Of a stretch of DNA of 64,000 nt, positions 8,770-17,992 are shown in pieces; position 1 is the stretch's first letter, and each line of letters begins with the position of its first letter. The DNA is from G965250275 sp965250275 (GTDB taxonomy: Bacteria > Pseudomonadota > Alphaproteobacteria > Rhodobacterales > Rhodobacteraceae), in assembly GCA_965250275.1 (NCBI GenBank), contig OZ252297.1:3162001-3226000 (forward strand), in the 5' to 3' direction. The notes under the pieces are model-generated. The model had not been told where the DNA came from, ran no database searches, and saw nothing but the letters and a program-made list of their open reading frames with translations. Made by a program: the position numbers and the translations under genes.

Positions 8770-9534
8770 CTATGGCGCGGGGGGCAGGACTCCTGCAGAT
8801 TGCAGCGCCTGCATGACGCTCAGGATGGTCTGGGTGCTCACATCTACTGATCCTTGCAAGGCCACCCCTGCCCCTCCGTCGCCGATCTCTTGCGTTCCCC
8901 CTTTGTCATAGCTTGGAGACAGCGAGCGAAGTGCCTCGGGCAGTTTCGGGCAAATGGGATGCCTGGCCATGAGCCGCTCTGCCGCTTTCAGCAACGCGTC
9001 CGACGCAGCCCGAACCGTTTCTTTTCGCTCTGGGGACAATTCGATTGCCCCGGCGAGCGTCAGGGTCAGATCCGGGATGGTGAGCGCAACACAGTTCTCC
9101 TGCACCCTGACCGCAGCTTGGGCCTGCAAGGCCAGGGCTTGTGACAGAACCAACGCGCCGCGATCTGTGGCTTGCAGCCCCTCTCGTGCGCACTCATAAA
9201 CTTGCGCCTCGACTACGCCGACAAACTCGAATACATCGCCGCGCACGGTCACGTCCAATTCGCGGATCTCGGCGTACAAATTACAAACGTCCGCAATCAC
9301 AAACCCGTCCATTGCAGTAGACAATTCCGCCTGCACCGAAGTCAGGTCCAACAGCGCCTCTACGCCAATGCGTGTCGCGCCGGTCTCGGTCAATACAAGG
9401 TCGAGGGTGTAAGGAACCTGCGTTTCTCTGAGCGTCAGGTCTTGCGTGAAAGTCAGGGAAACATCGTTTGCAGAGGCCCGCGACGCAAGGATCACGCAAA
9501 TCAGCGCTTTGAGTACAGTTCGGAGGCGCATCAT
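8770..9534 (-). CDS. Exported protein of unknown function, second of tandem paralogues
   Basis: A 254-residue protein with an N-terminal signal peptide (MMRLRTVLKALICVILASRASA). I do not recognise the family. It is clearly a diverged paralogue of the gene just upstream. Both share the order DVxLxxxxxL, a VPYTL/LPYAV segment, a TRIGV/TRMGV segment, cysteines at matching places (CNLY, YECA, NCVAL, HPICPKLPE) and a C-terminal block GGxxEIGxxGxGxALxGSVD. Four shared cysteines suggest disulfides and a periplasmic or surface location. Its ATG overlaps the stop of the upstream paralogue, so the pair is co-translated. Confidence 0.7.
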   Translation of the reverse strand: MMRLRTVLKALICVILASRASANDVSLTFTQDLTLRETQVPYTLDLVLTETGATRIGVEALLDLTSVQAELSTAMDGFVIADVCNLYAEIRELDVTVRGDVFEFVGVVEAQVYECAREGLQATDRGALVLSQALALQAQAAVRVQENCVALTIPDLTLTLAGAIELSPERKETVRAASDALLKAAERLMARHPICPKLPEALRSLSPSYDKGGTQEIGDGGAGVALQGSVDVSTQTILSVMQALQSAGVLPPAP

Positions 9535-10286
9535 TCGTTTTCAGGCCCCAGAACGCCACGGGTTTTCATCACCCGCACCAAATCCAGAAGAGTAGCGGCA
9601 CTGGTGTCGACGGATCCGCTCAACGCGGCCCCCACTCCACTCTCGCCGATCTCTCGAGCACCCCCGGACGAAAAACGTGGGTCGAGGCTTGCAATTTCCG
9701 ATGGCAGTTTCGGGCAAACCGGGTTGTCATTCAGCACCTCCCCGGCCTTTTCAGTGATCAGGCGCTCGGCCAAAGCGGTCACACCGAACAGGTTCACGAC
9801 GCTGCCCAAGAAACCAAGGGGGTCCAGGTCCAACGCGACCAGCCTGGCCCGCACACAGGGATGACGCACATCGGCCTGCGCAGTCACTTTGAAATTCACG
9901 TTTTGGCCAAGGATTTGCGCCTTGCGGTAATGAATCTTGGGATCTTTAGTGTTGCAGCGGTAGAACTTGGCCTGAAACTGTCCCCGCACAGTCAGGTCCT
10001 CGCCTTTCGCAGAGACGTCCGCAATTGCAACGGCCAGTTTGCGCTTGCAGGTCTCGTCCAGAACCCTCGACAGCAATCCGGGGGCGTTCGCCTGTATGCC
10101 GCGCAGATCCACAAAGGCATCCACGCCCATGCGTGTGGGTGTCACATCAAAGAACCGCATGTAGACGGCATAGGGCAGTTGAACGCCTTGTGCCGTCAGG
10201 GTTTCGCGCACGCTCAGCGCCACGTCATCGGCCGTGGCTGCAACCGGCATCCCGATCGACAATGCGGCAGTCAGGGCCCTGAACAT
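9531..10286 (-). CDS. Exported protein of unknown function, first of tandem paralogues
   Basis: A 251-residue protein beginning MFRALTAALSIG with a signal peptide ending near ATADD. A GTG five codons upstream is an alternative start; the open frame continues to 10589, but those residues are arginine-rich and look non-coding. It shares cysteines and a C-terminal GGAREIGESGVGAALSGSVD block with the downstream gene, which it overlaps by ATGA. It lacks any motif I can tie to an enzyme. The duplication and coupling suggest that the two products act together, perhaps as a periplasmic heteromer. Confidence 0.68.
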   Translation of the reverse strand: MFRALTAALSIGMPVAATADDVALSVRETLTAQGVQLPYAVYMRFFDVTPTRMGVDAFVDLRGIQANAPGLLSRVLDETCKRKLAVAIADVSAKGEDLTVRGQFQAKFYRCNTKDPKIHYRKAQILGQNVNFKVTAQADVRHPCVRARLVALDLDPLGFLGSVVNLFGVTALAERLITEKAGEVLNDNPVCPKLPSEIASLDPRFSSGGAREIGESGVGAALSGSVDTSAATLLDLVRVMKTRGVLGPENE

Positions 10287-10637
10287 CAAGGTTATGCGCA
10301 CCCATGGCTTTAAGGGGCGTGTCTTTTGTTCCCAACGATGTCTGAACACTTTTGGTTCCGCTCGATCAATCTTCGTTGCGGTAAGCCTGCCCAAAGGGAC
10401 AATCCCCCGCGCTCGCATCGTCTGGCAATTTGTATCGCCGATCAACCCGGTCCGGCGAGGTTTTGCGGTGGCAACCTTGCGCTTTGTCGCCAGCGCGGGG
10501 CGCAACACTCCAACCCTACACCGCAAGAAAGCGCGGCTTTTCCAAGCACTTCGCCCCGTCGAGCAATGCCACAAAGCTTGGCAAATCACTCAATTGATAA
10601 CATAAATGGGGCACAACCAATTGGGGAGTTACGCAAC
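10287..10637. other. Gene-free stretch, divergent promoter region
   Basis: About 350 bases between the tandem exported pair (leftward) and the PLDc_N/SHOCT gene (rightward). An open frame crosses it on the plus strand, but its composition and lack of a start signal argue against coding. No operator or hairpin recognised. Confidence 0.5.
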
Positions 10638-11027
10638 ATGGAAAATGGCATCGGTTTCTTTCACATCTTCTGGTCGATACTGTGGCTGTTCCTGATGGTG
10701 GCATGGTTCTGGGTGCTGATCTCAGTTGTCGCCGATGTCTTCCGGTCAAAAGACCTCAATGGCATCTCCAAGGCGATCTGGATCGCGTTTGTGATCCTGC
10801 TCCCCTGGCTTGGCGTGCTGGTCTACCTCATCGCGCGCGGTGACAAGATGCAGGAGCACAATGTTGAGGCCATGAACAAACTCGAGGCTGCGCAACGGGA
10901 CTATGTGCGATCGGTCGCAAATGTGTCGGCAGCGGATGAGTTGGAGCGTTTGGCGGCCCTGAAAGACAAAGGCGTGTTGAGCGACGAGGAGTTTGCGGCG
11001 CAAAAGGCCAAGATCCTCAGCACTTAG
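10638..11027 (+). CDS. PLDc_N-type membrane protein with SHOCT domain
   Basis: A 129-residue protein with two hydrophobic helices (about 7-35 and 47-66). The second is followed by the PLDc_N-like pattern IAFVILLPWLGVLVYLIARG. A short C-terminal SHOCT motif follows (ELERLAALKDKGVLSDEEFAAQKAKIL). SHOCT tails are found on many small membrane proteins and may mediate oligomerisation. The start ATG at 10638 has GGGGAG upstream; the frame is open from 10326 but that part is not protein-like. The cellular role is unknown. Confidence 0.85.
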   Translation: MENGIGFFHIFWSILWLFLMVAWFWVLISVVADVFRSKDLNGISKAIWIAFVILLPWLGVLVYLIARGDKMQEHNVEAMNKLEAAQRDYVRSVANVSAADELERLAALKDKGVLSDEEFAAQKAKILST

Positions 11028-11049
11028 CGCCATTCGGCGAAGCCTCGGA

Positions 11050-11075
11050 TCCGACCGTCAGACTGGCCGGTCGGA
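11050..11075. terminator. Hairpin between convergent genes
   Basis: An 8-base stem TCCGACCG/CGGTCGGA with a 10-base loop lies between the convergent SHOCT and cytochrome c genes. There is no following T tract on either strand, so a role as a bidirectional terminator is only possible. Confidence 0.35.
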
Positions 11076-11114
11076 CCGCACCTGCGAAGAACGAACGCGA
11101 GAGGCGCTGCGATG

Positions 11115-12014
11115 TCAGCTCTCGCCTGACGTTGGCGGAACCGCTTTGAGGTAAGCTGCAATCGCTGCCCGGTCGGCATCGCTCAGCTTCGAAGTGTTCT
11201 CGATCACTTCCACCATTTCTCCGCCCGCGCTGTCATAGTCGGGCGTAAAGCCGGAACGCAAATACTCGGCAATATCCAGCTCGGACCAGTCCAGTTCCGC
11301 CGGGGTGAGCCCCGGTATGCGTCCTTGCCCGGTTGGGTTCGGGGCGCCGGACAACCACGCAGCCGTCTCCAGTCCCCCCAACGCGTCGCGGGGCGTATGG
11401 CATTCGCCGCAGTGTCCCAGCGCCTCGACAAGGTAGCGCCCGCGCTCCTGTTCCTCCGTCAGGTCGCCGGTCACGATCCAGTCGGAGTCGGCATACATCA
11501 TCTTCCACGCCCCCAGGCCGCGCCGGATGTTGAATGGAAACCCGACCTCATGGGGCGCACTGGGGGTCGCGTCAGAAGGAAGGCTCTGCATGAACGCGTG
11601 TAACGACACCACGTCCTCTGGCGTCATTCTGGCATACGAGGTGTAGGGAAAGGCCGGGTAGTAATGGGACCCGTTTGGCGTGGTGCCATGGATCAGGGCA
11701 TTGGCGAGGTCCTGTACGGACCAGTCGCCAATACCTGACGTGCTGTCGCTGGAAATGTTTGGCGCCACGAAGGTTCCGAAATCCGATGGGAACCGCTTGC
11801 CGCCCGCCAGGATCAGCTTTGCTTCTTCAGAAGCACCGGGCGCGGAATGACAAGACGCGCAGCCCCCGGCATAAAAGACGGTCTCACCCCGCTCCAGATC
11901 GGGTTCGAGACCATCAAACGCCGCCCCCGAAACAGTGCGGGGCGCCGTCGCGAACCACCCCGTCACCGCAATGATGATGACGATGCTGAAAACGCCGAAC
12001 AGAGCCCCCCTCAT
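11115..12014 (-). CDS. Membrane-anchored diheme cytochrome c
   Basis: A 299-residue c-type cytochrome with an N-terminal hydrophobic anchor (8-22) and two heme-binding motifs, CASCH at 52-56 and CGECH at 202-206. Each lies in a cytochrome c fold of about 100 residues. The arrangement resembles the cytochrome subunit of membrane alcohol/gluconate/aldehyde dehydrogenases, which pass electrons from a periplasmic dehydrogenase to the respiratory chain. No dehydrogenase is adjacent. The next gene upstream, 11 bases away on the same strand, is a cytochrome c', so both may be one transcript. Confidence 0.88.
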   Translation of the reverse strand: MRGALFGVFSIVIIIAVTGWFATAPRTVSGAAFDGLEPDLERGETVFYAGGCASCHSAPGASEEAKLILAGGKRFPSDFGTFVAPNISSDSTSGIGDWSVQDLANALIHGTTPNGSHYYPAFPYTSYARMTPEDVVSLHAFMQSLPSDATPSAPHEVGFPFNIRRGLGAWKMMYADSDWIVTGDLTEEQERGRYLVEALGHCGECHTPRDALGGLETAAWLSGAPNPTGQGRIPGLTPAELDWSELDIAEYLRSGFTPDYDSAGGEMVEVIENTSKLSDADRAAIAAYLKAVPPTSGES

Positions 12015-12025
12015 TTGGGCACCTG

Positions 12026-12493
12026 TCAGTTACTGGGCACGCGATACGCCTTATGACACGCCGAGCAGGCGCCGCCCAAAGCGCTCATTGCGCCGCGCAA
12101 GGACTCAAGATCCTGACCTGCAGCCGACTGCATGGCCAGCGCCGCTTCGCTCATGGCCATGCCCTTTGCGGCAACATCGGGAAAGTTCTCCCAGATCGCA
12201 GGCAGGGCGCGCGAACTCGGGTCTGAAACGCTGTCCGAACCAACGGGCCACATATTGGATTGATCGACCTGTGTGACCGCGACAAGACTGTCGGCAGCTT
12301 TTTGGGCGGCTTCGGCGTTGTACTCGACTTCACCTTTGGCCATCGCACCAAGTGTTCCAAGTTCAAACGCATACAGCTGCATCACGGATGTCCGCGCCTT
12401 TACGGCGGGGTTTTCGCTTTCATGGGCAATGGCTGTGCCAAAGACTGCAGCGGAAAGAATTGCAACGGTTGCGAAAGTAGCTCGATTTGACAT
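12026..12493 (-). CDS. Cytochrome c'
   Basis: A 155-residue protein with a signal peptide (1-23) and a helical body. A single heme motif, CSACH at 143-147, lies close to the C-terminus and is followed by KAYR, the hallmark of cytochrome c' and class II cytochromes. These periplasmic proteins bind NO or CO and are linked to nitrosative stress, or act as small electron carriers. The ATG at 12493 has an AAGGAG ribosome-binding site; longer starts are unnecessary. It is followed closely by the diheme cytochrome gene. Confidence 0.9.
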   Translation of the reverse strand: MSNRATFATVAILSAAVFGTAIAHESENPAVKARTSVMQLYAFELGTLGAMAKGEVEYNAEAAQKAADSLVAVTQVDQSNMWPVGSDSVSDPSSRALPAIWENFPDVAAKGMAMSEAALAMQSAAGQDLESLRGAMSALGGACSACHKAYRVPSN

Positions 12494-12737
12494 GGTCTGG
12501 CTCCTTAGACGTCGACATTTGAATAGCTTGAACGATTCTCGGTGAAAGTGTTCGAAATCTTGCACCGCATTCGAAAATGTGAACACCCGAAACACGTCGA
12601 CGGCGGCCCCTTTTAGCTTCTGCAGATGAAAAATTTGCAGTGATGTCGGTTGTGCCCCGCCGCTCCGCAGTTACCGCTCGTGCGGGCAATGAAAACAATG
12701 CTATCACATCGTTATCAGAAATGCGGGGGTCACTGGT

Positions 12738-12995
12738 ATGCGGGTCGTTTCGATTTTCCTGATGGTCGGCCTGCTTGCGGCTTGTTCTTCGTTCGATGAC
12801 ACACCGGGACAGGTTCAGGGTGTTGATGATCGCGGCCGGTTGAAAATCACCGGACCAAAGCAGTTTGGGAAAGACCCGGCCCCCTCCGCACGCATGGTCG
12901 AACAGGCCAAGGAGGTCTGCCCCTTTGCCGTGCTGATCTCCGCCCGTCCCTCAACGTTCGACTATGACATCTACGAATATCTCTTCCGTTGTTAG
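12738..12995 (+). CDS. Small lipoprotein
   Basis: An 85-residue protein with a lipoprotein signal peptide (MRVVSIFLMVGLLAACSS), the lipobox cysteine being residue 16. The mature part is short and carries two further cysteines (EVCPF, and one at the very C-terminus, FRC). I do not recognise a family. It probably sits in the outer or inner membrane facing the periplasm. It is divergent from the cytochrome c' gene. Confidence 0.65.
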   Translation: MRVVSIFLMVGLLAACSSFDDTPGQVQGVDDRGRLKITGPKQFGKDPAPSARMVEQAKEVCPFAVLISARPSTFDYDIYEYLFRC

Positions 12996-13121
12996 CATCG
13001 GACCACTGCTGCCGCGCCAGATTTCAGTTGGACCCGCAAGCTTCGCTGTTTAGCATGAGGCAACATAATGACAGGGTTCGGCACGTCAGCAATCGGATCG
13101 GCTCTGAACGGAGGTCACAGG

Positions 13122-13532
13122 ATGGAACCTGATGTGGCAAACGAACTGGCACAAAGGGCCAGCGGACCCGTCAGTCTGCGGCTTTTGCTGCAACCGACCC
13201 TTGCGATCCTCTTTGCAATCCGCGACGGCGTGAATGACGCCAAGTCGGGCGCGGAACCCTATATTTTTGCGATCCTTTTTCGAAAGGATCAGCGCCGAGA
13301 CCGTATCGCAAGCGCCTGGGCCTCCGCGGGAACGGTGGTCATCATGGCGATCCTTCTGGATTGTCTTTACCAATACCTGACGCCGGGTCCGGTGCGGATT
13401 CTCGAAGCCATCGCCATTGCCGTGATCCTGTGCGCCATCCCCTACACGCTTGTGCGCGGGCCGGTCAGCCGCATCTATCGCCGGATCGGCAAAGCCCCGC
13501 CTCAGGACGGCTCGACGCCGCCTGAGGCCTGA
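13122..13532 (+). CDS. Hypothetical membrane protein
   Basis: A 136-residue protein with three hydrophobic stretches, around 20-33 (LLLQPTLAILFAI), 66-83 and 91-108, ending in a basic and proline-rich tail. The start MEPDVANEL at 13122 follows an AACGGAGG site; the frame also opens at 13068, but no site supports it. No conserved domain recognised and no functional link to neighbours. Confidence 0.65.
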   Translation: MEPDVANELAQRASGPVSLRLLLQPTLAILFAIRDGVNDAKSGAEPYIFAILFRKDQRRDRIASAWASAGTVVIMAILLDCLYQYLTPGPVRILEAIAIAVILCAIPYTLVRGPVSRIYRRIGKAPPQDGSTPPEA

Positions 13533-13560
13533 GCGCCGTGACAACTCAGGCGATTTGCGC

Positions 13561-14496
13561 TCAGAAGTACTGACGATACGCCTTGAATGCCAATAGGATC
13601 CGGGCAACGGGCGCAATGGGTCCCGCACCGTCAGAGATGACGGTGGCCTGACCGATACTGCCGGTCTCGAACTCCGCAAGGTCCAGACCCTCGGGCCAGT
13701 TCAAAACGGCAAAAAGAACTGAATCGTCCCCCAGATCGGCAGACCCAGCTAGCTTACCACCCGTCGGAATAGAGCCGCTGGCCGACGCCGGGATCACCTC
13801 TGCAATTGTGGTCCAGTAAACCCAGCCCGGACGGCTGCGCATCGCTATCCCAACCTCGGTGTCCGGTTGGATGGCCCGCTGGCCGCTTTGGTCAAAGGCC
13901 CCGACCAGCTCGGATTGGGTGTGTTTGATGAGCGGCATCAAGGGAGTGAAGGCCACGACCGCATCCCCGATATCCAAACCGGAAGTTGTCAGAAACCCAT
14001 CTGCGGCGGCGCGAACCTCCGTGCGTTCGAGATTGAATTCCGCGCTTTTGAGCGCAGCGTGCGACTGATCGAGCCGCGATTTGGCGATGTCGAAATCCCT
14101 TTGGCTCACAGCGGCCGAGCGGTTTTCCAGCATATCGGACGTGCGGCGGTAGTTCTTCTCCGCCAACTCATAAGCCGCGCGCGCCTGGTCTACCGTCAGC
14201 TGAAACGAGGTCTTGTCGAGCGTCAACAAGAGATCGCCAGCCCGGACCGGTTCGTATCGCGTGAAGTGAATCCCTTCGATGATCCCGCTGACCTCGGACG
14301 TGACATCGACGGTTGGGCTCAGCAACGCGACGCGGCCAGAGGGCGTTCGAGTGTTGAGCAATGCCAGAACGACGAGGCAAATGGTCAGTCCCCCCAATCC
14401 GATCAGTGTTTTGGTAAATCCATTCAGTGGCAGCACTCGGAACTTTACAAAGACCAGCCAGATCAGCGCTGCATAAAGCAGAAGTACGAGCAGCAT
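13561..14496 (-). CDS. HlyD-type membrane fusion protein
   Basis: A 311-residue protein. Residues 1-50 contain two hydrophobic segments. A biotinyl/lipoyl-like segment follows (SPTVDVTSEVSGIIEGI), then a coiled-coil hairpin (about 95-160) and the second half of the barrel (VRAAADGFLTTSGLDIGDAV). This is the layout of the EmrA/AaeA/YibH class of periplasmic adaptors. The partner permease (MFS, FUSC or small DUF protein) is not in the neighbourhood; the adjacent 136-residue membrane protein is convergent. The start at 14496 has AAAGGA upstream. Confidence 0.83.
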   Translation of the reverse strand: MLLVLLLYAALIWLVFVKFRVLPLNGFTKTLIGLGGLTICLVVLALLNTRTPSGRVALLSPTVDVTSEVSGIIEGIHFTRYEPVRAGDLLLTLDKTSFQLTVDQARAAYELAEKNYRRTSDMLENRSAAVSQRDFDIAKSRLDQSHAALKSAEFNLERTEVRAAADGFLTTSGLDIGDAVVAFTPLMPLIKHTQSELVGAFDQSGQRAIQPDTEVGIAMRSRPGWVYWTTIAEVIPASASGSIPTGGKLAGSADLGDDSVLFAVLNWPEGLDLAEFETGSIGQATVISDGAGPIAPVARILLAFKAYRQYF

Positions 14497-14797
14497 GGGT
14501 ATTCCTTTTTCTTCAGGCCCGTCCGTAGCCTGTTCCCATGCTATCATTTGATCTGAAAAACAGAAGCAAAGCCTGCCTCTGGCCACCACGTACCAAACGC
14601 GGGCCGCTCAGCCCAAGAGGTTTTGGGTTGCCTGACCGCAGTGTTTCTGACCAAACTCTGTCAGGCCATGCCCGGGCCTCCACCCTCCATTTGGGAAGCA
14701 TCAATCATGCAGGGCATATCGACATTTGGACCTGTCTCGCTCGGGTGCGCGCATAAGGAGGGATTGCAGACGTCGCCCGAAAGAGGAGGACCTCAGA
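14497..14797. other. Divergent intergenic region
   Basis: About 300 bases between the HlyD-type gene (leftward) and the ATPase gene (rightward). No repeats or clear operators seen; the open frames crossing it show no protein-like features. Confidence 0.45.
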
Positions 14798-15511
14798 ATG
14801 CAACTGTCCGCACCCATGTATCGGCTGAAACGCCAAGCGCGTCTGCTCGCGCGCCAGACCGCCATTCCATTGCACAAAGCCCTGGACCGCGTGGCCATCG
14901 AGGAAGGCTTCCAAAGCTGGAGCCATCTGGCGTCGGAGCATGCCAACCGCGGGCCGGCTGCAAGCATCCTTCCCCGCCTCGCAGGCGGTGACATGGTGCT
15001 GCTTGGCGCACGCCCTGGCCAAGGGAAAACCCTTTTGGGTCTGGAACTCGCTGCCCGGGCCGCAAGCATCGGCAGGACCGGGTTCTTCTTTACGCTGGAC
15101 TATCACGACCGGGAGGTCGCCGATCGTCTGGCCACAATCGGGCTGACTCGGCCCAAGGGTGACACGGACCTGATCGTCGACACATCCGACGAAATCTGTG
15201 CCGATCACGTGATCGCTCGACTCTCGCGTGCTGGCGTTCCGTCCATCGCGGTGATCGACTACCTGCAACTGCTCGATCAGCGGCGTACCCTGCCCAGCGT
15301 TGCGCATCAGGTGGATGCGCTTCGGACCTATACGCGAGCCTCGGGTGCCATCTGCGTATTGATCTCACAAATCGACCGGGCCTTTGAACTGAGCGGAAGG
15401 TCCATGCCGATGCTCTCGGATGTGCGTCTCCCCAATCCTCTCGACCTCTCGTCCTTCGACAAGGTCTTTTTCCTGAACAATGGTGAAGTTCAGATGGGTG
15501 ATGCGGCTTAG
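14798..15511 (+). CDS. Orphan DnaB/KaiC-like RecA-fold ATPase
   Basis: A 237-residue protein. Residues 1-50 form a short helical segment with the pattern ALDRVAIEEGFQSWSHLA. From about 60 a RecA-type ATPase domain follows, with Walker A GARPGQGKT at 70-78 and a Walker B strand VIDYLQLLDQ near 150-160, as in the C-terminal domain of replicative helicase DnaB. It lacks the DnaB N-terminal domain and is half the size of DnaB, so it is not the replicative helicase. AGGAGG precedes the ATG at 14798. A DNA- or nucleotide-dependent ATPase role is likely; its partner is unknown. Confidence 0.75.
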   Translation: MQLSAPMYRLKRQARLLARQTAIPLHKALDRVAIEEGFQSWSHLASEHANRGPAASILPRLAGGDMVLLGARPGQGKTLLGLELAARAASIGRTGFFFTLDYHDREVADRLATIGLTRPKGDTDLIVDTSDEICADHVIARLSRAGVPSIAVIDYLQLLDQRRTLPSVAHQVDALRTYTRASGAICVLISQIDRAFELSGRSMPMLSDVRLPNPLDLSSFDKVFFLNNGEVQMGDAA

Positions 15512-15623
15512 TCAGGGTCAGGACCTGTAAGTCAAAACCTACAACGGCAGCGCCACACAGCAGCGCTGCCGACCGAGAGATAAGCTCATACGACGGCTCC
15601 GAATCCGAAGAAACCAACAGGCG

Positions 15624-16079
15624 CTATGAGGTGCGACCTAAGTTTTCCAAATCAGATTGCTCGATCGGGCGATCAGACAAAATCTGAGTGAACCGCAAGA
15701 GGTAGCCATCCGGGTCAAGGACGGCGAATTCTTTTCGCTTGTCCATCCGATCGGTTCGCCAGTAGTCATTTGTATAGATTTCAACAAAGGGTTTCACGCC
15801 GCTGCAACGAACGGCTTGGTAAATTTGCCGTACGTTTTTGACAACAATTTGGAAGTTGATGCCGCGCCCGAAGGGCTTTTGAAGCTGCGCCGTCTCCCAT
15901 GACCCGTCTTGCTTCCAATGCGCCAACATGATCTGAGCACCTTCAAGATCCAGGTAGGCATGGAGGCTTTGGCCGCGCCGCTGCACAACTTCGAAACCGA
16001 GCGTTTCCGTATAAAATCGGAGGCTTTCTTCAAAGTCCGAGCACCAGAGTTCCGGAACAAGACTGTTTATCTGTTTCAT
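15624..16079 (-). CDS. VOC family (bleomycin-resistance-like) protein
   Basis: A 151-residue two-repeat vicinal oxygen chelate protein: LVPELWCSDFEESLRFYTETLGF at the start and FAVLDPDGYLLRFTQ at the end are the classic pattern of bleomycin-resistance-like VOC proteins. These either sequester a bleomycin-like ligand or act as small metal-dependent enzymes. The start MKQINSL at 16079 is chosen because it begins right at the fold; the open frame continues upstream without protein-like sequence. No linked genes. Confidence 0.82.
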   Translation of the reverse strand: MKQINSLVPELWCSDFEESLRFYTETLGFEVVQRRGQSLHAYLDLEGAQIMLAHWKQDGSWETAQLQKPFGRGINFQIVVKNVRQIYQAVRCSGVKPFVEIYTNDYWRTDRMDKRKEFAVLDPDGYLLRFTQILSDRPIEQSDLENLGRTS

Positions 16080-16258
16080 CACGTCCTGCACCTTCGCTAG
16101 TTGATTGCCGGTCAACCAACTTCGAACTGACCATAGGGTCTCTAGCTTGGTTGAGGTCAAGCCATGATCTGTAGGACGAAGTGGTTGCTTTGTCCGCAAA
16201 CCGGACGCAGAGCGGAATTGACCAAAGGACTGCCTTGAGCCCAAAGCGGACACCAGAG

Positions 16259-17992
16259 TTACTCCGGCATGCCGGCGCGGCGCAGCCCTTCGGCATACAA
16301 GTCGATGTCTTCCTGCCGGATGAACATGACAGTCGCTTTTGTGTCCCTAATTGTCTCGTGCGGCAGAAATTCAGAAAACTTCGCATACGCCGCTGCTGCT
16401 GCATCCAGATTACCCAACTGTCCATTCACCGCAGCCAAAATGCGATAACCGGTCGGCACATTTGGATATTCGGCCAAACACTCCTCTACATGTTCGATTG
16501 CCTTCGCGTAGTCCATTTTCAGAAAATACATGAAGCTAAAGTGAATTTTCGCCCACATGCCGAAGTTAGATTTTGGCGACAGTTCCAGCGCCTTTCGGAG
16601 ATTTTCCTCAGCGGTCACAAAGTCATGGGTGTAAACACACGACATGCCCAAAGCACTGATCGCATCTACGAAGTTTGGGTTCAGTTTTAGTGCAGCGCGA
16701 AACCGAGACTGCGCATCTTCGTGGCGTCTGCTGAACATATGAGCCGTTCCCAGAGCCGTCTGGGAAAACTCGTTGTTTGCGTCATTGCTTACGGCCGTTT
16801 GGGCATTAGCCAGCGCCAGAGCCAAGGATTCGGGCTTGGTTCGTTTCCAACCGTACAGAAATTGCATGGTATGTATCGATGACAGCCAAGCAAGTGCTGC
16901 GGAATTGTTCGAGTCGGCCTCAAGTAAGTCTTGGAGAAGAAGCTCTGCGTTGTCGCAGTCTTCCTCAGTTAGCCGCTGATAATGCCAGGCAACCTTTGAA
17001 AGCGTTTCCCAGACCGACAGATCGTTTGTTTCTTTGCGCTGTGCTCTTGCCAGGTCAGCAGCCTGAATCTCAGGTCCGATTGCCATTGCAACACGTTCAG
17101 TGATTTCATCCTGCACATCAAAAATATCTTCCAACTGACGATCATACCGTTCCGCCCAAACATGATCGTCTCTCCCAGCATCTATCAGCTGAACCGTCAC
17201 TCGTAATCGCGATCCGGCGCGCCTCACGCTTCCCTCAATGACATGAGTGGCGCCAAACTCCTGAGCAACTTGTCTGATGTCGACGGCGCGTCCTTTGTAG
17301 GTGAACGTGGAATTGCGGGCTATGACTGAAAAACTGCGGAACCGGGACAAAACGGTGATGATATCTTCGGCGATCCCGTCGGCGAAGTGTTCCTGCTCGG
17401 GATCGGATGACATGTTGTCGAACGGGAGCACGGCAATAACAGGCTTGCTTTCTTCGCGGTACGGCCTCACATGCGCGCGTCGATCGCCCATTGAATTGTC
17501 TTCGCCTGGCCATCGCCAGACGGCAACTGCCCTCGAGATGTTCTTTAACTGAAGCGTGTCTCCGCCATAAAATTCTGCGACCGCTTTGCCATCAAGGCTG
17601 TGATGGGCCGTATCGGAGATCATAATCTCTCCGGGCTGTGCCAGTTCCTCCAGCCGCGCCGCGACGTTGATCCCGTCACCGTATATGTCTTCGTCCTGAA
17701 ACGTCACTTCACCGATGTGAATGCCAATGCGCAGTTTGATCAATTCGTGACTATTGAGCCCTTCTTGGACTTTCACGGCGGCGCGAACTGCTTCTGAGAC
17801 ACTGGGGTATTCCACGATCCACCCGTCGCCCATGCGTTTGACTATGGTGCCCCCGTGTTCCTTGGTCAGTGGTTCGAACAATTCCTTTCGCAGCGATCTT
17901 AGCGCAGCAATTGTACCGGCTTCGTCCTCGCTCATCAGAAGCGAATAATCCACCACATCTGCGGCTAGAATTGCGGCGAGCCTGCGAACCAT
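16259..17992 (-). CDS. Adenylate cyclase with TolB-like and TPR domains
   Basis: A 577-residue protein of a type abundant in alphaproteobacteria. Residues 1-150 form a class III cyclase domain with metal aspartates D12 (AADVVDYS) and D56 (GDGWIVEY). About 185-300 is a TolB/FlgO-like domain (VIAVLPFDNMSSDPEQEHFADGI). From about 330 to the end lies a series of tetratricopeptide repeats. No membrane segment is obvious. It probably makes cAMP under control of partner proteins bound to the TPR array. It is a single gene with no operon partner. Confidence 0.88.
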   Translation of the reverse strand: MVRRLAAILAADVVDYSLLMSEDEAGTIAALRSLRKELFEPLTKEHGGTIVKRMGDGWIVEYPSVSEAVRAAVKVQEGLNSHELIKLRIGIHIGEVTFQDEDIYGDGINVAARLEELAQPGEIMISDTAHHSLDGKAVAEFYGGDTLQLKNISRAVAVWRWPGEDNSMGDRRAHVRPYREESKPVIAVLPFDNMSSDPEQEHFADGIAEDIITVLSRFRSFSVIARNSTFTYKGRAVDIRQVAQEFGATHVIEGSVRRAGSRLRVTVQLIDAGRDDHVWAERYDRQLEDIFDVQDEITERVAMAIGPEIQAADLARAQRKETNDLSVWETLSKVAWHYQRLTEEDCDNAELLLQDLLEADSNNSAALAWLSSIHTMQFLYGWKRTKPESLALALANAQTAVSNDANNEFSQTALGTAHMFSRRHEDAQSRFRAALKLNPNFVDAISALGMSCVYTHDFVTAEENLRKALELSPKSNFGMWAKIHFSFMYFLKMDYAKAIEHVEECLAEYPNVPTGYRILAAVNGQLGNLDAAAAAYAKFSEFLPHETIRDTKATVMFIRQEDIDLYAEGLRRAGMPE

